64,000 nt of DNA from Streptomyces sp. CMB-StM0423 (GCF_002847285.1 NZ_CP025407.1:3938501-4002500); one strand, 5' to 3'; shown: positions 7,932 through 15,599, numbered from the stretch's first letter. Numbers and translations: made by a program. Notes: generated by a model not told the origin, from the sequence alone.

Positions 7932-9208
7932 GCGGCGCGAGCGCGGCGGCGGGGCCGCGGCGACGATTGCGTACGCAGGTCGCCGTCGTGGGCGCGGGAC
8001 CGGCGGGCCTTGTCCTGGCAAACGTCCTCTTACGCGCCGGAGTCGACGTCGCCGTCGTGGAGCGCCGCTCCCGCGCCGAGGTCGAACGGCGCGCGCGGGC
8101 GGGCCTGGTGGAGCACCGGGTCGTCGAGTACCTGCGCGCGCACGGCCTCGCCGGCCGGCTGCTCGCCGAGGGCACCCGGCACGGCTGGTGCGACTTCCTG
8201 TGCGCGGGCCGGCTGCTGCGCTTCGACTACGGCGCGCAGTCCGGGGGCGTACGGCACTGGGTGTACCCGCAGCAGCTCCTGGTCCGCGACCTCATCGCCG
8301 ACCTGGGCGCGGCGGGCCACACCCCGGAGTTCGACCTGCCGGCGACCCGCCTGCACGTCGACGGCGCCGGGCCTGCGCGGGTGGAGTGCGCGGGTCTCGA
8401 CATCGACTGCGACTACGTCGTCGGCTGCGACGGCCCGCACGGCATCACCCCGCAGGCGCTGCCCCCGGACACCGCGCCGCGCGGCGAGCTGGACGAGCGC
8501 TACCCGTACGACTGGCTCACGCTCCTCGCGGAGGTCGACCGCGGGGTGCCGGGCGTGGTGTACGCCGTGCACGAGGACGGCTTCGCGGGCGTCATGCCGC
8601 GGACGTCCCGTATCGCCCGGCTCTACCTGGAGATCCCCGCCGGGGACGCCACCGCGCGCTGGACCGCCGCGCGCGTGCACGAGCGGCTGCGCGCCCGGCT
8701 GGTGGGCGCGGGCGAGGCGGTGCCGCGGCTGGGGGACATCGTGGAGACCGGGGTGCTGCGGATGCGCAGCAGCGTGCGGCAGCGGTTCCAGCACGGGCGG
8801 CTGTTCCTCGCGGGGGACGCGGCGCACGTGCTGACGCCCTCGGGGGCGAAGGGCATGAACCTCGCCGTCGCGGACGCCGCCGACCTGGCCGATGCCCTGA
8901 TCCGCCGCTACCGGGACGGCGACGAGACGTACCTGGCCGGCTATACGGCCCGCAGGCTCCCCGAGGTGCTGCGCACCCGGGACCTGGCGGCCGGGTTCCT
9001 GGACCTGCTGCACCCGCAGGGGGAGCACCCCGCGGACCGCAGGGGGGAGCTGGCGCGGCGGCTGGAGCGGCTGCGCGAGCTGGCAGAACCGGGCGCCGCG
9101 GGCGCGGCGTTCGCGCACTGGTACGTCGGCGCGGGCCCCGGCCTCCCCAGGCCGCACAGCGCCTCGCACCCGACGCAGCCGAGAGAACCCAGGGAGTCCA
9201 CTCCATGA
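7928..9208 (+). CDS. FAD-dependent 4-hydroxybenzoate 3-monooxygenase-like (PobA-type) hydroxylase
   Basis: The 426-residue protein shows the full group A flavoprotein hydroxylase pattern: dinucleotide-binding GAGPAG (22-27), a DG motif (VVGCDGPHG, about 165), and the FAD-ribityl motif GRLFLAGDAAHVLTPSGAKGMNLA (about 290-312), which is very close to that of PobA. The expected product from 4-hydroxybenzoate is 3,4-dihydroxybenzoate. Start ATG 7928 overlaps the upstream gene. Codon 35 is TTA (8030-8032), a rare leucine codon that places the pathway under bldA control in streptomycetes. The last ~40 residues are Pro/Ser-rich. Hydroxylation of a prenylated or coenzyme-bound benzoate instead of the free acid cannot be excluded. 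Confidence 0.86.
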   Translation: MSGASAAAGPRRRLRTQVAVVGAGPAGLVLANVLLRAGVDVAVVERRSRAEVERRARAGLVEHRVVEYLRAHGLAGRLLAEGTRHGWCDFLCAGRLLRFDYGAQSGGVRHWVYPQQLLVRDLIADLGAAGHTPEFDLPATRLHVDGAGPARVECAGLDIDCDYVVGCDGPHGITPQALPPDTAPRGELDERYPYDWLTLLAEVDRGVPGVVYAVHEDGFAGVMPRTSRIARLYLEIPAGDATARWTAARVHERLRARLVGAGEAVPRLGDIVETGVLRMRSSVRQRFQHGRLFLAGDAAHVLTPSGAKGMNLAVADAADLADALIRRYRDGDETYLAGYTARRLPEVLRTRDLAAGFLDLLHPQGEHPADRRGELARRLERLRELAEPGAAGAAFAHWYVGAGPGLPRPHSASHPTQPREPRESTP

Positions 9209-10116
9209 GCCTTGCGGTCCAGGCGCGGGCGTTGTACGGCTTCTCGCGCGGCAACCAGGCGCTGCTGAGCATCGCCCAGCCCCTGGTCGGCGCGCTGCTG
9301 GCCACCGACCACCCCGCGCCTGGCCGCCTGGCCGCCGCCGTCTTCGCCACCGCCGCGGCGTTCTTCGCGGTCTTCGCCGCGAACGACCTCTTCGACGCCC
9401 GCCTCGACCGGCGCAGCGCGGCGATGGCCCACACCCGCGCGGCCCCCGACATCGACAGCACGGGCGGCCGGCACCCGCTGGCCCGGGGCAGGCTGCGGTT
9501 CGCGGCGGGGCTCGCGTGGGTGCTGCTGCTGGGCGGGATCGCGCTGGCGGTGGCGATCGCGCTGAGCTGGGTGTGCGCGGTGCTGTTCGGGTGCGCGGCG
9601 CTGCTGGAGGCGGCGTACTGCAAGCTGGCCACGGTCACGGCGTACAAGTTCCTGCTCAGCGGCGCGATGGTCGCGATCGGCGCCTGCGCGGGCTGGTTCG
9701 CCTTCTCCGACACCGTCGACCCGCTGCGCCTCGGGCTGCTGGCGGTGTGGATGGCGGCGTGGGAGATCGGCGGCCGCAACATCCCCAACGACCTCGCCGA
9801 CGTGGCCGAGGACACCCCGCTCGGCATCAAGACGGTCCCGATCGTCTACGGCCCCCGCGCCGCCGCCCGCCTCTCGGCGACCCTGCTCCTGCTCACGGCG
9901 GCAACGGCCTGCGCCCTGGCCGTGACGGCCTGGCCGTCCTACGGCGCGGTGGGCCTCGCGGTAACGGCCCTCACCGCGATCCCCACCCTCGTCCTCCCCG
10001 CCGCCCACCTCCTCCGCCACCCCGAGGCGCCCACGGCCCTGACGGTCTTCAACCGCGCGTCGTTCCACCCCCTGGGAGTCCTCGCGGCCTTCGTGGCGGG
10101 GTCGTTGGTGATCTGA
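9205..10116 (+). CDS. UbiA-family aromatic prenyltransferase
   Basis: This 303-residue integral membrane protein has about nine hydrophobic helices and both family Asp-rich motifs: NDLFDARLD (60-68) and NDLADVAEDTPLGIKT (195-210), which bind the Mg2+-prenyl diphosphate. The family transfers prenyl chains to aromatic rings (4-hydroxybenzoate in ubiquinone synthesis, geranylation in xiamenmycin synthesis). It is the last gene of the operon, overlapping the hydroxylase gene (ATGA), and would join the benzoate made upstream to the chain from the polyprenyl synthase. Actinomycetes normally make menaquinone, so this is unlikely to be a ubiquinone enzyme. Protoheme IX farnesyl- or other UbiA functions are less likely given the context. 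Confidence 0.85.
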   Translation: MSLAVQARALYGFSRGNQALLSIAQPLVGALLATDHPAPGRLAAAVFATAAAFFAVFAANDLFDARLDRRSAAMAHTRAAPDIDSTGGRHPLARGRLRFAAGLAWVLLLGGIALAVAIALSWVCAVLFGCAALLEAAYCKLATVTAYKFLLSGAMVAIGACAGWFAFSDTVDPLRLGLLAVWMAAWEIGGRNIPNDLADVAEDTPLGIKTVPIVYGPRAAARLSATLLLLTAATACALAVTAWPSYGAVGLAVTALTAIPTLVLPAAHLLRHPEAPTALTVFNRASFHPLGVLAAFVAGSLVI

Positions 10117-10165
10117 CTCCGGGGGCGCACGGCACCCGGTTCGGCCGTTCCGCCCGTCGGCCGGG

Positions 10166-10630
10166 TCACGGCCTGCGGAGCGTACGGACCCGCTGCTGGG
10201 CGCCGCTCACGGCCGCCGCGAGCCGGGTGCGGGCCTGCTCCTGCTCCATGGCGGCCACCATCAGGTACGCCCTGGACCCGGACACGGGCGACTTGAGCGC
10301 CGTGCCGAGGTAGACGTCGCAGCGGGCCACGATGTCCTGCAACTCGGCGCGCAGCACGCCGGGCCGGCCGGCGTAGCCTTCGATCACGTGGCGCAGGGTG
10401 CGCAGGCAGTCCAGGTCGGCGGCCGTGCTGGGCTTCTGGGCGAACCGGCACAGCAGTTCGTGGATGTCCTTGAGGTACCGGTCGACGTCGTCCAGGTCCT
10501 TGGCGGCGTTGTCCGTGAGGTAGTTCCTCCTGTTCCAGGCGAAGACCCGGCGGTTGTGGCGCACGGTGACGACGGCGGCGGCGAAGAGGCCGGTGCTGCT
10601 GCAGATCGCCACGGTGGTGGTGAGGTTCAT
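10166..10630 (-). CDS. Membrane-anchored protein of unknown function
   Basis: This 154-residue protein begins with one transmembrane segment (residues 4-22, TTTVAICSSTGLFAAAVVTV), then a soluble, mostly helical domain with conserved-looking DLDDVDRYLKDIHELL and DLDCLRTLRHVIEGY stretches and a basic end (RVRTLRRP). I do not recognise a family. It lies 110 bp downstream of the Crp-type regulator on the same strand, so the two may be co-transcribed and functionally linked. Confidence 0.7.
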   Translation of the reverse strand: MNLTTTVAICSSTGLFAAAVVTVRHNRRVFAWNRRNYLTDNAAKDLDDVDRYLKDIHELLCRFAQKPSTAADLDCLRTLRHVIEGYAGRPGVLRAELQDIVARCDVYLGTALKSPVSGSRAYLMVAAMEQEQARTRLAAAVSGAQQRVRTLRRP

Positions 10631-10740
10631 CGAGCTTCCGTTCGTGGATGCGCACGGCCCGGCTCCGGTGGCACCGGAACCGCGCGGGGGGGTGGAGGGC
10701 AGTCACCCGCGGGGCGGGCGGCGGGTCGGTGCGGGTGGGG

Positions 10741-11484
10741 CTAGGTGGTGACGTCGAGGCGCTCCAGGACGTTCAGATCGGCCACCACCAGCTCCCGGTA
10801 CCCGCTTTCGACTGCCCGCTCGGCGGTCCGCAGGTGGCGCAGCGCGTTCTCGACGGTGGACGTGCTGAGTGCCAGGGCGTCGGAGATGTCGCGCTGCCGC
10901 AGCCCCTTGATCGTGATCCGGTCGGGATCGACGGGATCCCTGGTCCCGGCGGTGTGGGCCAGGTGCACCAGAAGCGTGGTCACGCGGGCGAGAGTGCTCC
11001 TGCGGGTCATGGAATAGACCTTCTCGTCCGCGCGGTTGCGGTCCTCCAGGCTGCGCAGAAGGGCGAGCTGCATCGCCGGGTGCTGCTTGAGCAGGACGTT
11101 CACCCGCTGCGCGGAGCAGGGCAGCACCCACGTGGTGCTGAGGCAGCACGTCTCCACCTGCGACCAGGGCTCGATGAGCTTGGCCTCGCCCAGGAACTGG
11201 CCGACGCCGCGGAACCGGGCGATCAGGTCCCGGCTTCGGCCCATCGGGTGGCGCTTCTGGACGACGCAGCCACCCAGCACGATGAAGCAGTCGCGGTCGT
11301 CCTGGCCGACCGGCAGCTTCTCGCCGGCCCGGAAGTCACAGACGTCCGGGCCCCACGCCTGCACCAGCAACGGCCATATGGCGCACGGGAGGTGGTGCAG
11401 GAAGCTGCCCTTGGGCATGGGCAGCCGGCCTGCGAGCACCTCGGCGGGGTTGAAGCCGTCACCCTGCGACGGAAGCGAACCCAT
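10741..11484 (-). CDS. Crp/Fnr-family transcriptional regulator
   Basis: The 247-residue protein has an N-terminal cyclic-nucleotide-binding-like beta roll (about 50-140; DRDCFIVLGGCVVQKRH, RFRGVGQFLGEAKLI), a long dimerisation helix, and a C-terminal winged helix (ITIKGLRQRDISDALALSTSTVENALRHL, about 195-225). The cNMP phosphate-binding Arg pattern is not obvious, and four cysteines occur in the sensor domain (48, 66, 73 and the CC/C cluster near 113-124), so the ligand is unclear. The ATG is preceded by AGGGG. A long upstream gap contains a TAAAGT hexamer near 11750 that could be its promoter, with a leader of ~250 nt. Confidence 0.82.
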   Translation of the reverse strand: MGSLPSQGDGFNPAEVLAGRLPMPKGSFLHHLPCAIWPLLVQAWGPDVCDFRAGEKLPVGQDDRDCFIVLGGCVVQKRHPMGRSRDLIARFRGVGQFLGEAKLIEPWSQVETCCLSTTWVLPCSAQRVNVLLKQHPAMQLALLRSLEDRNRADEKVYSMTRRSTLARVTTLLVHLAHTAGTRDPVDPDRITIKGLRQRDISDALALSTSTVENALRHLRTAERAVESGYRELVVADLNVLERLDVTT

Positions 11485-11807
11485 CTCTACCCCTGGCCTC
11501 CCGGTCGGGCGGGCGCGCCGGCGCGATCGCCGGCGGCGGGGTGAGGCGGGGGGTGGGGCGGCAGCGCAGCACGACAGCGCGCCCGCGGAACACGGGTGGC
11601 CTGCGCTGCGACGCCGTCGGGGACGGCGCGGTCCAAGGTCCGAGCCTCCTTCTGTCCGGAACGGGAAAGCGGTGGGTCCAGCACCTCTCCCCGCACCTGT
11701 CCGGATGGTGAGTCCGGCTGCGGCACGGCGACAAGCGAGGCACTTACTTTACCCCCACGGCATGGCAGATCCCAGCTATGCCCGATCGTTTCCGCAGCCT
11801 CCCCGAG

Positions 11808-11827
11808 AATCCCCACCGGTGGGGATT
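11808..11827. promoter_or_regulatory. 20-bp perfect palindrome, possible operator
   Basis: AATCCCCACCGGTGGGGATT is a perfect 20-bp palindrome, about 320 bp upstream of the Crp-type regulator gene. Length and symmetry suit a homodimeric repressor site. Neither the binding protein nor the regulated gene can be named. Confidence 0.4.
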
Positions 11828-11985
11828 GAAATTCCACTCAGCGGCGCCTGCACCGGGTGCCACCAGGCACGGAACTCAACGGCCTTTCCCATGCAACAAG
11901 GTTTCCGCAATTGCCCACAGCGGCCCCACTGGATTTCCGGCAGGTAAACGCGGCGGGAGAATACGCACGGGCGTCGCGCAACGCA

Positions 11986-12020
11986 CCGGAGGCTCCAGGG
12001 AACCACCCTGGAGCCTCCGG
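11986..12020. terminator. 15-bp perfect-stem hairpin (terminator or attenuator-like)
   Basis: CCGGAGGCTCCAGGG and CCCTGGAGCCTCCGG flank a 5-nt loop (AACCA). The structure would be very stable but is not downstream of a recognised gene on either strand, so it may end an unannotated small transcript or an antisense RNA. Confidence 0.45.
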
Positions 12021-12769
12021 GAAGAGGTCTGGACCCACCAAGGCTCAGACCGACTCCCTATTTAACACCACAGCATGCAAGTGCAGCACCACCGGCGCCT
12101 GCACAGAGGCAACATTCCCCGCAGCCGGGGCTTTTGACATCCGGATCGGGGCGCCGCGAAGCGCACCGAGAGTGACCGGCACCGCACGGCACCACCTGTC
12201 CGCTTGAGTACAATATGTCGCGATTCACCTCTGCGAAAGGCTGCGGGGGCGAACCGCCCGACGCCGGAGCGTACAAGTGCGCGCACTCAGCAGACTCGGT
12301 GCACTTGTGCAAAGGAAGGCCGGCACCCACCCCGGGGGCGCACGGCCTGCGGACATGGACATCGCTTCCCGCACCCCCCGGCGGCGTTACGACGGGTGAA
12401 AGCCTGCCGGCCGGGATACGGCCCGAAAAGGAGGGCCTGAATTATCCATCGGGGACAGGAACGCAATGCCCAAGGAGTTTTGTCGACTCACCGTGAGCCA
12501 ATGGCCCACCCCCGTCCGCCCCGAGCGCATCTGATGGCCCGTCAGCGCACACCCCCGGAGCCCCCGGACACTCCATGCCGCACCAAGAACGACACCAACT
12601 CCCCTGCCCCATACGGCCCGACGCCACCGCGCAGCGGCCCGCGGGGGTCCGGCCGGCGGACGCCCGGCAGGGCCGGGAGGCGGCCGGGCAGCGCCCGGCG
12701 TGGGTTCCGTCACGCCGGGCGGGCGCCGGCCGCGGACGGCGCCGCCGATGCCGGGCAGTTGATTCACCC

Positions 12770-12798
12770 TTCCCTGGATTCAGGATTTTCTGTATCGT
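12770..12798 (+). promoter_or_regulatory. Promoter for a leaderless metal-sensor transcript
   Basis: A TATCGT -10 element at 12793-12798 sits 7 nt before the GTG at 12806, with TTCCCT 17 bp upstream as a weak -35. No Shine-Dalgarno precedes the GTG, which fits a transcript starting at or beside the start codon. The surrounding CCTGGATTCAGG is a partial dyad that could be the sensor's own operator. Confidence 0.5.
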
Positions 12799-12805
12799 CG
12801 CCGGT

Positions 12806-13141
12806 GTGCTGACCACCGCCGTAGACATCGACGTGCTGGCCCGCTTCGGGCGGGCGCTTGCCGACCCCATCCGCTGCCGGGTCCTGCTCGCCCTGCGCGA
12901 AGGACCCGGCTACCCCGCCGAGTTGGCCGAGGCGCTCGGGGTCTCCCGGACCCGGCTCTCCAACCACCTGGCGTGCCTGCGCGACTGCGGGCTCGTCGTC
13001 GCCGTGCCCGACGGGCGGCGGGTGCGGTACGAACTCGCCGACGCCCGCCTCGGCCACGCCCTGGACGACCTGCGGGCCGCCGTCGTCGCCGTGGCGACGG
13101 ACCGGACCTGCCCGGACGCCGACGCCGAGGGGTGCTGCTGA
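12806..13141 (+). CDS. cmtR: CmtR-type ArsR/SmtB metal-sensing repressor
   Basis: This 111-residue winged-helix repressor matches mycobacterial CmtR closely: RFGRALADPIRCRVLLAL at the start, the recognition region SRTRLSNHLACLRDCGLVV, and RRVRYELADARLGHAL. The three CmtR ligands fall at the same residue numbers: Cys57, Cys61 and Cys102, which in CmtR bind Cd(II)/Pb(II) and release the operator. Extra cysteines occur at 24, 110 and 111. It heads an operon with a CDF transporter two nucleotides downstream, which it presumably represses. The GTG start appears leaderless. Confidence 0.88.
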   Translation: MLTTAVDIDVLARFGRALADPIRCRVLLALREGPGYPAELAEALGVSRTRLSNHLACLRDCGLVVAVPDGRRVRYELADARLGHALDDLRAAVVAVATDRTCPDADAEGCC

Positions 13142-13143
13142 CG

Positions 13144-13863
13144 ATGGCCGCGAGCGTCGGCATCGGTCCCGGTCCGGGCCGGGCGGCCCTGCTCACCCGC
13201 CGGATACGGCTGCTGGTCGCGGCGACCATCGCGTACAACGTCGTCGAGGCAGTCGCCGCGCTGACCGCCGGGGCACTCGCCTCCTCCACCGCGCTGATCG
13301 GCTTCGGTCTTGACTCCGTCGTCGAGGTCTCCTCCGCCGCCGCCCTCGCCTGGCAGTTCTCCGCCGCCGACCCCGCCGCCCGGCAGGCCCGGGAGGGGCG
13401 GACGCTGCGGATCATCGCGGTGTCGTTCTTCGCCCTCGCCGCGTACGTCGCCGCCGACGCCGTACGGGCGCTGGCCGGCGGCGCCGAGGCGGAGCCGTCC
13501 GTACCCGGCATCGTGCTGGCCGCGCTGTCGCTGGCGATCATGCCGTTCCTGTCCGCCGCGCAGCGCCGCGCGGGCCGCGAACTCGGCTCCGCCAGCGCCG
13601 TGGCCGACTCCAGGCAGACCCTGCTGTGCACGTACCTGTCGGCCGTCCTGCTGCTCGGGCTCGTCCTCAACGCGACCGTCGGCTGGGCCTTCGCCGACCC
13701 GGTCGCGGCCCTGGTCATCGCCGCCATCGCCGTACGGGAGGGCCGTAACGCCTGGCGGGGCGAAGCCTGCTGCGCCGTCCCGGGAGCCGCCGGCACCGCC
13801 GACGCCATGGACACCACCGCCGCGTGCGACTGCTGCGGCACCGATCGAGGAGGACTGTCATGA
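13144..13863 (+). CDS. Cation diffusion facilitator-like transporter
   Basis: This 239-residue membrane protein has about six hydrophobic helices. The CDF-type metal site appears as GFGLDSVVEVSSA (helix 2, about 57-69) and SRQTLLCTYLSAVLLLGL with DPVAALVIAAIAVREG (helices 5-6). The usual cytoplasmic CDF domain is missing or very short; instead the tail is Cys-rich (GEACCAVPG, ACDCCGTD), which could bind thiophilic metal. It lies 2 nt after the CmtR gene and overlaps the next (ATGA), so metal export controlled by CmtR is the likely role. Cd, Pb or Zn cannot be separated by sequence. Confidence 0.8.
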   Translation: MAASVGIGPGPGRAALLTRRIRLLVAATIAYNVVEAVAALTAGALASSTALIGFGLDSVVEVSSAAALAWQFSAADPAARQAREGRTLRIIAVSFFALAAYVAADAVRALAGGAEAEPSVPGIVLAALSLAIMPFLSAAQRRAGRELGSASAVADSRQTLLCTYLSAVLLLGLVLNATVGWAFADPVAALVIAAIAVREGRNAWRGEACCAVPGAAGTADAMDTTAACDCCGTDRGGLS

Positions 13864-14465
13864 GCGGGTGGGCTTGGGCGGCGCTCGGGTTGTACGTGGC
13901 CTGGGCGGTCGCCGCGTTCGGGGTGCGCGGGGCCGTGCAGCGGCGGCGGACCGGGGACGCCGGGTTCCGCGGGATCTCCGGGCGGCCCGGTGAGGCCGCC
14001 TGGTGGGCCGGGGTGCTCTTCGTCGTCGCGCTGCTCGGCGGCGCCGCCGCGCCGGTCGCGACGCTCGCCGGGCTGCCGACCGCCGAACATCCCGCGCTGC
14101 AGTGGGGCGGGCTGGCGGTCACGCTCGCGGCGATGGGCGCGACCCTCGTCGCGCAGACGGACATGGGCGCGTCCTGGCGCGTGGGCGTCGCCGCCGGCGA
14201 GCGCACCGAGTTGGTCACCGCGGGCCTCTTCGCCCACGTACGCAACCCCGTCTTCACCGCCATGACCGCCGCCGCCACCGGCCTCGCGCTCGTCCTCCCC
14301 CACGCGGTCTCCCTCGCGGCCCTCGCCGCGCTGGTCGTCGCGATCCAGTTGCAGGTACGGGTCGTGGAGGAGCCGTACCTGACGACGGTCCACGGCGACG
14401 CCTACGCCGCGTACACGGCCCGCGCCGGCCGCTTCCTTCCCGGCATCGGCCGGCGCACGGCCTGA
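13860..14465 (+). CDS. Isoprenylcysteine carboxyl methyltransferase-like membrane protein
   Basis: The 201-residue protein has about five membrane helices and the ICMT/PEMT signature: GASWRVGVAAGERTELVTAGLFAHVRNPVFTAM, followed by LQVRVVEEPYLTTVHGDAYAAYTARAGRFLPG. In the family these parts bind SAM and the substrate carboxylate. It is the third gene of the CmtR operon, with a 4-bp overlap. Bacterial homologues beside metal exporters are common, but their substrate is not known to me; membrane protection or lipid modification is speculation. Confidence 0.8.
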   Translation: MSGWAWAALGLYVAWAVAAFGVRGAVQRRRTGDAGFRGISGRPGEAAWWAGVLFVVALLGGAAAPVATLAGLPTAEHPALQWGGLAVTLAAMGATLVAQTDMGASWRVGVAAGERTELVTAGLFAHVRNPVFTAMTAAATGLALVLPHAVSLAALAALVVAIQLQVRVVEEPYLTTVHGDAYAAYTARAGRFLPGIGRRTA

Positions 14466-14505
14466 CGGGCACCCGCAGCGGGCCGCACCTCGGGCGGGCA
14501 GCGGC

Positions 14506-15552
14506 TCAGGGGCGGCTGGCGGCGTAGAAGGGCATGCTGTCGACCGGGACGATCTCGACGTTCTTGCCGGTGCGGGGCGCGTGGATCGCCTTGCCGTCGC
14601 CGACGTACATGCCGTTGTGCTGCGTGTCGTTGTACCAGTAGATGATGTCGCCGGGCTGCATGTCCGCCTGGCCGACCTTCCGGCCCGCGTCGTACTGCTG
14701 CTTGACCGTACGGGGCAGCGAGACCCCCGCCGCGCTCCACGCCGCGCCCGTCAGGCCGGAGCAGTCGAAGGAGTCCGGGCCGGTGGCGCCCCACTCGTAG
14801 GGCTTGCCGAGCTGGGCGTAGGCGAAGTCCAGGGCCGCCTTCGCGCGGCCGCTCGCCGGGCCGTCGTAGCTGTCCGCCGCGTCGCTCGTGCCGGCCTCGG
14901 CCGCGTCGCGCTCCTCGGCGGCGTCGAGGCGGACGCGTTCCTCGGCGGTCAGGGAGTTGAGGAGCTGGCGCGCCTCCGTCAGCTTCGCCTGGACCTCGTT
15001 CTTCTTCTCCGCCGCTGCCGTACGGAACTCCTCCGCCTCGCGCAGCTTCGCCGACGTCTCCTTGCGCTGCTGCGCCAGCTCCCGCTGCTTGCCCTGGAGG
15101 ACGCTGAGCGCCGACGCCTGCCGGTGGCCGACGCGGTCGGCCAACTCGGCTTCCCGGAGGTATTCGTCCGGGTCGGCGGAGAGGGCGAGTTGCACGCTGG
15201 GGTCGATGCCGCCGTTGCGGTACTGCTCGGCGGCGAGCGGGCCTATCCGGTCGCGTAGCTCGTTGATCTCCTGCTGCTGGCGGGCCGCCTCGTCCTGCGC
15301 CTTGTCGGCCTCCTCCTGGAGCCCGCGCTGGCGCTCGCGGGCGGCGTTGTACTCCTCGGTGGGCCCAGTGGCCTCCTCGTACAGCTCCTCCACCTCCGCG
15401 CGCACCTCCTCGACGGTGGGCTTCGGCTCGGCCTGGCCGCTCTGGGCCGAGAGCAGGGTGAAGGCCCCGGCGGCGAAGGAGAGGGTCGTGATCCGGGCGC
15501 GGCCGGGGGACTTCGGGCGGCGGTGCGCTCCCATGGCGGAGTTGCTCCTCAT
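14506..15552 (-). CDS. NlpC/P60 peptidoglycan endopeptidase with coiled-coil N-terminus
   Basis: The 348-residue protein has a signal sequence (about 20-42, TTLSFAAGAFTLLSAQSGQA), a long Glu/Ala/Lys-rich coiled coil (about 46-225) and a C-terminal NlpC/P60 domain (about 236-345). Catalytic residues are visible: Cys264 in FDCSGL, the first His in QHNGMYVGDG and a second His in AIHAPRTG. The architecture matches actinobacterial RipA/CwlK-type enzymes, in which the coiled coil restrains the hydrolase. An ATG at 15534 is an alternative start. The upstream region carries a TACTA repeat resembling BlaI boxes, so control by the neighbouring BlaI-M56 pair is plausible. Confidence 0.88.
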   Translation of the reverse strand: MRSNSAMGAHRRPKSPGRARITTLSFAAGAFTLLSAQSGQAEPKPTVEEVRAEVEELYEEATGPTEEYNAARERQRGLQEEADKAQDEAARQQQEINELRDRIGPLAAEQYRNGGIDPSVQLALSADPDEYLREAELADRVGHRQASALSVLQGKQRELAQQRKETSAKLREAEEFRTAAAEKKNEVQAKLTEARQLLNSLTAEERVRLDAAEERDAAEAGTSDAADSYDGPASGRAKAALDFAYAQLGKPYEWGATGPDSFDCSGLTGAAWSAAGVSLPRTVKQQYDAGRKVGQADMQPGDIIYWYNDTQHNGMYVGDGKAIHAPRTGKNVEIVPVDSMPFYAASRP

Positions 15553-15582
15553 CCTCGGCGGCGACAGGGACCGAAAGGCAAC

Positions 15583-15599
15583 TTAGTAGATTAGTAGAA
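15583..15599 (-). promoter_or_regulatory. Candidate BlaI-type operator upstream of NlpC/P60 gene
   Basis: On the minus strand the sequence reads TTCTACTAATCTACTAA, two TACTA half-sites with an 8-bp period, about 30-45 bp before the start codon. Actinobacterial BlaI sites are built from TACTA/TAGTA elements. Here they are direct instead of inverted, so the assignment is tentative. Confidence 0.4.

Larger units (their letters stand above)
11485..12805. other. 1.3-kb intergenic region, no convincing gene; several dyad elements
   Basis: Reading frames here have no codon bias and no recognisable protein. The GC content falls between about 11750 and 12500 compared with the flanking genes. It holds a 20-bp palindrome (11808-11827), a 15-bp hairpin (11986-12020), a dyad ACAAGTGC/GCACTTGT (12273-12308), a TTGACA at about 12131 and a 22-codon mini-ORF (12466-12534, MPKEFCRLTVSQWPTPVRPE...) with weak support. 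A long regulatory leader, an sRNA gene or decayed DNA are all possible. Confidence 0.5.

Noticed and set aside
11487..11837. Minus-strand ORF ending 2 nt before the Crp-type regulator start
   Set aside because: Pro/Arg-rich with no codon bias or family, although the tight spacing to the regulator start was considered as possible coupling.
12058..12330. Cys-rich 90-residue minus-strand ORF
   Set aside because: No ribosome site, no typical third-position GC and no recognisable pattern.
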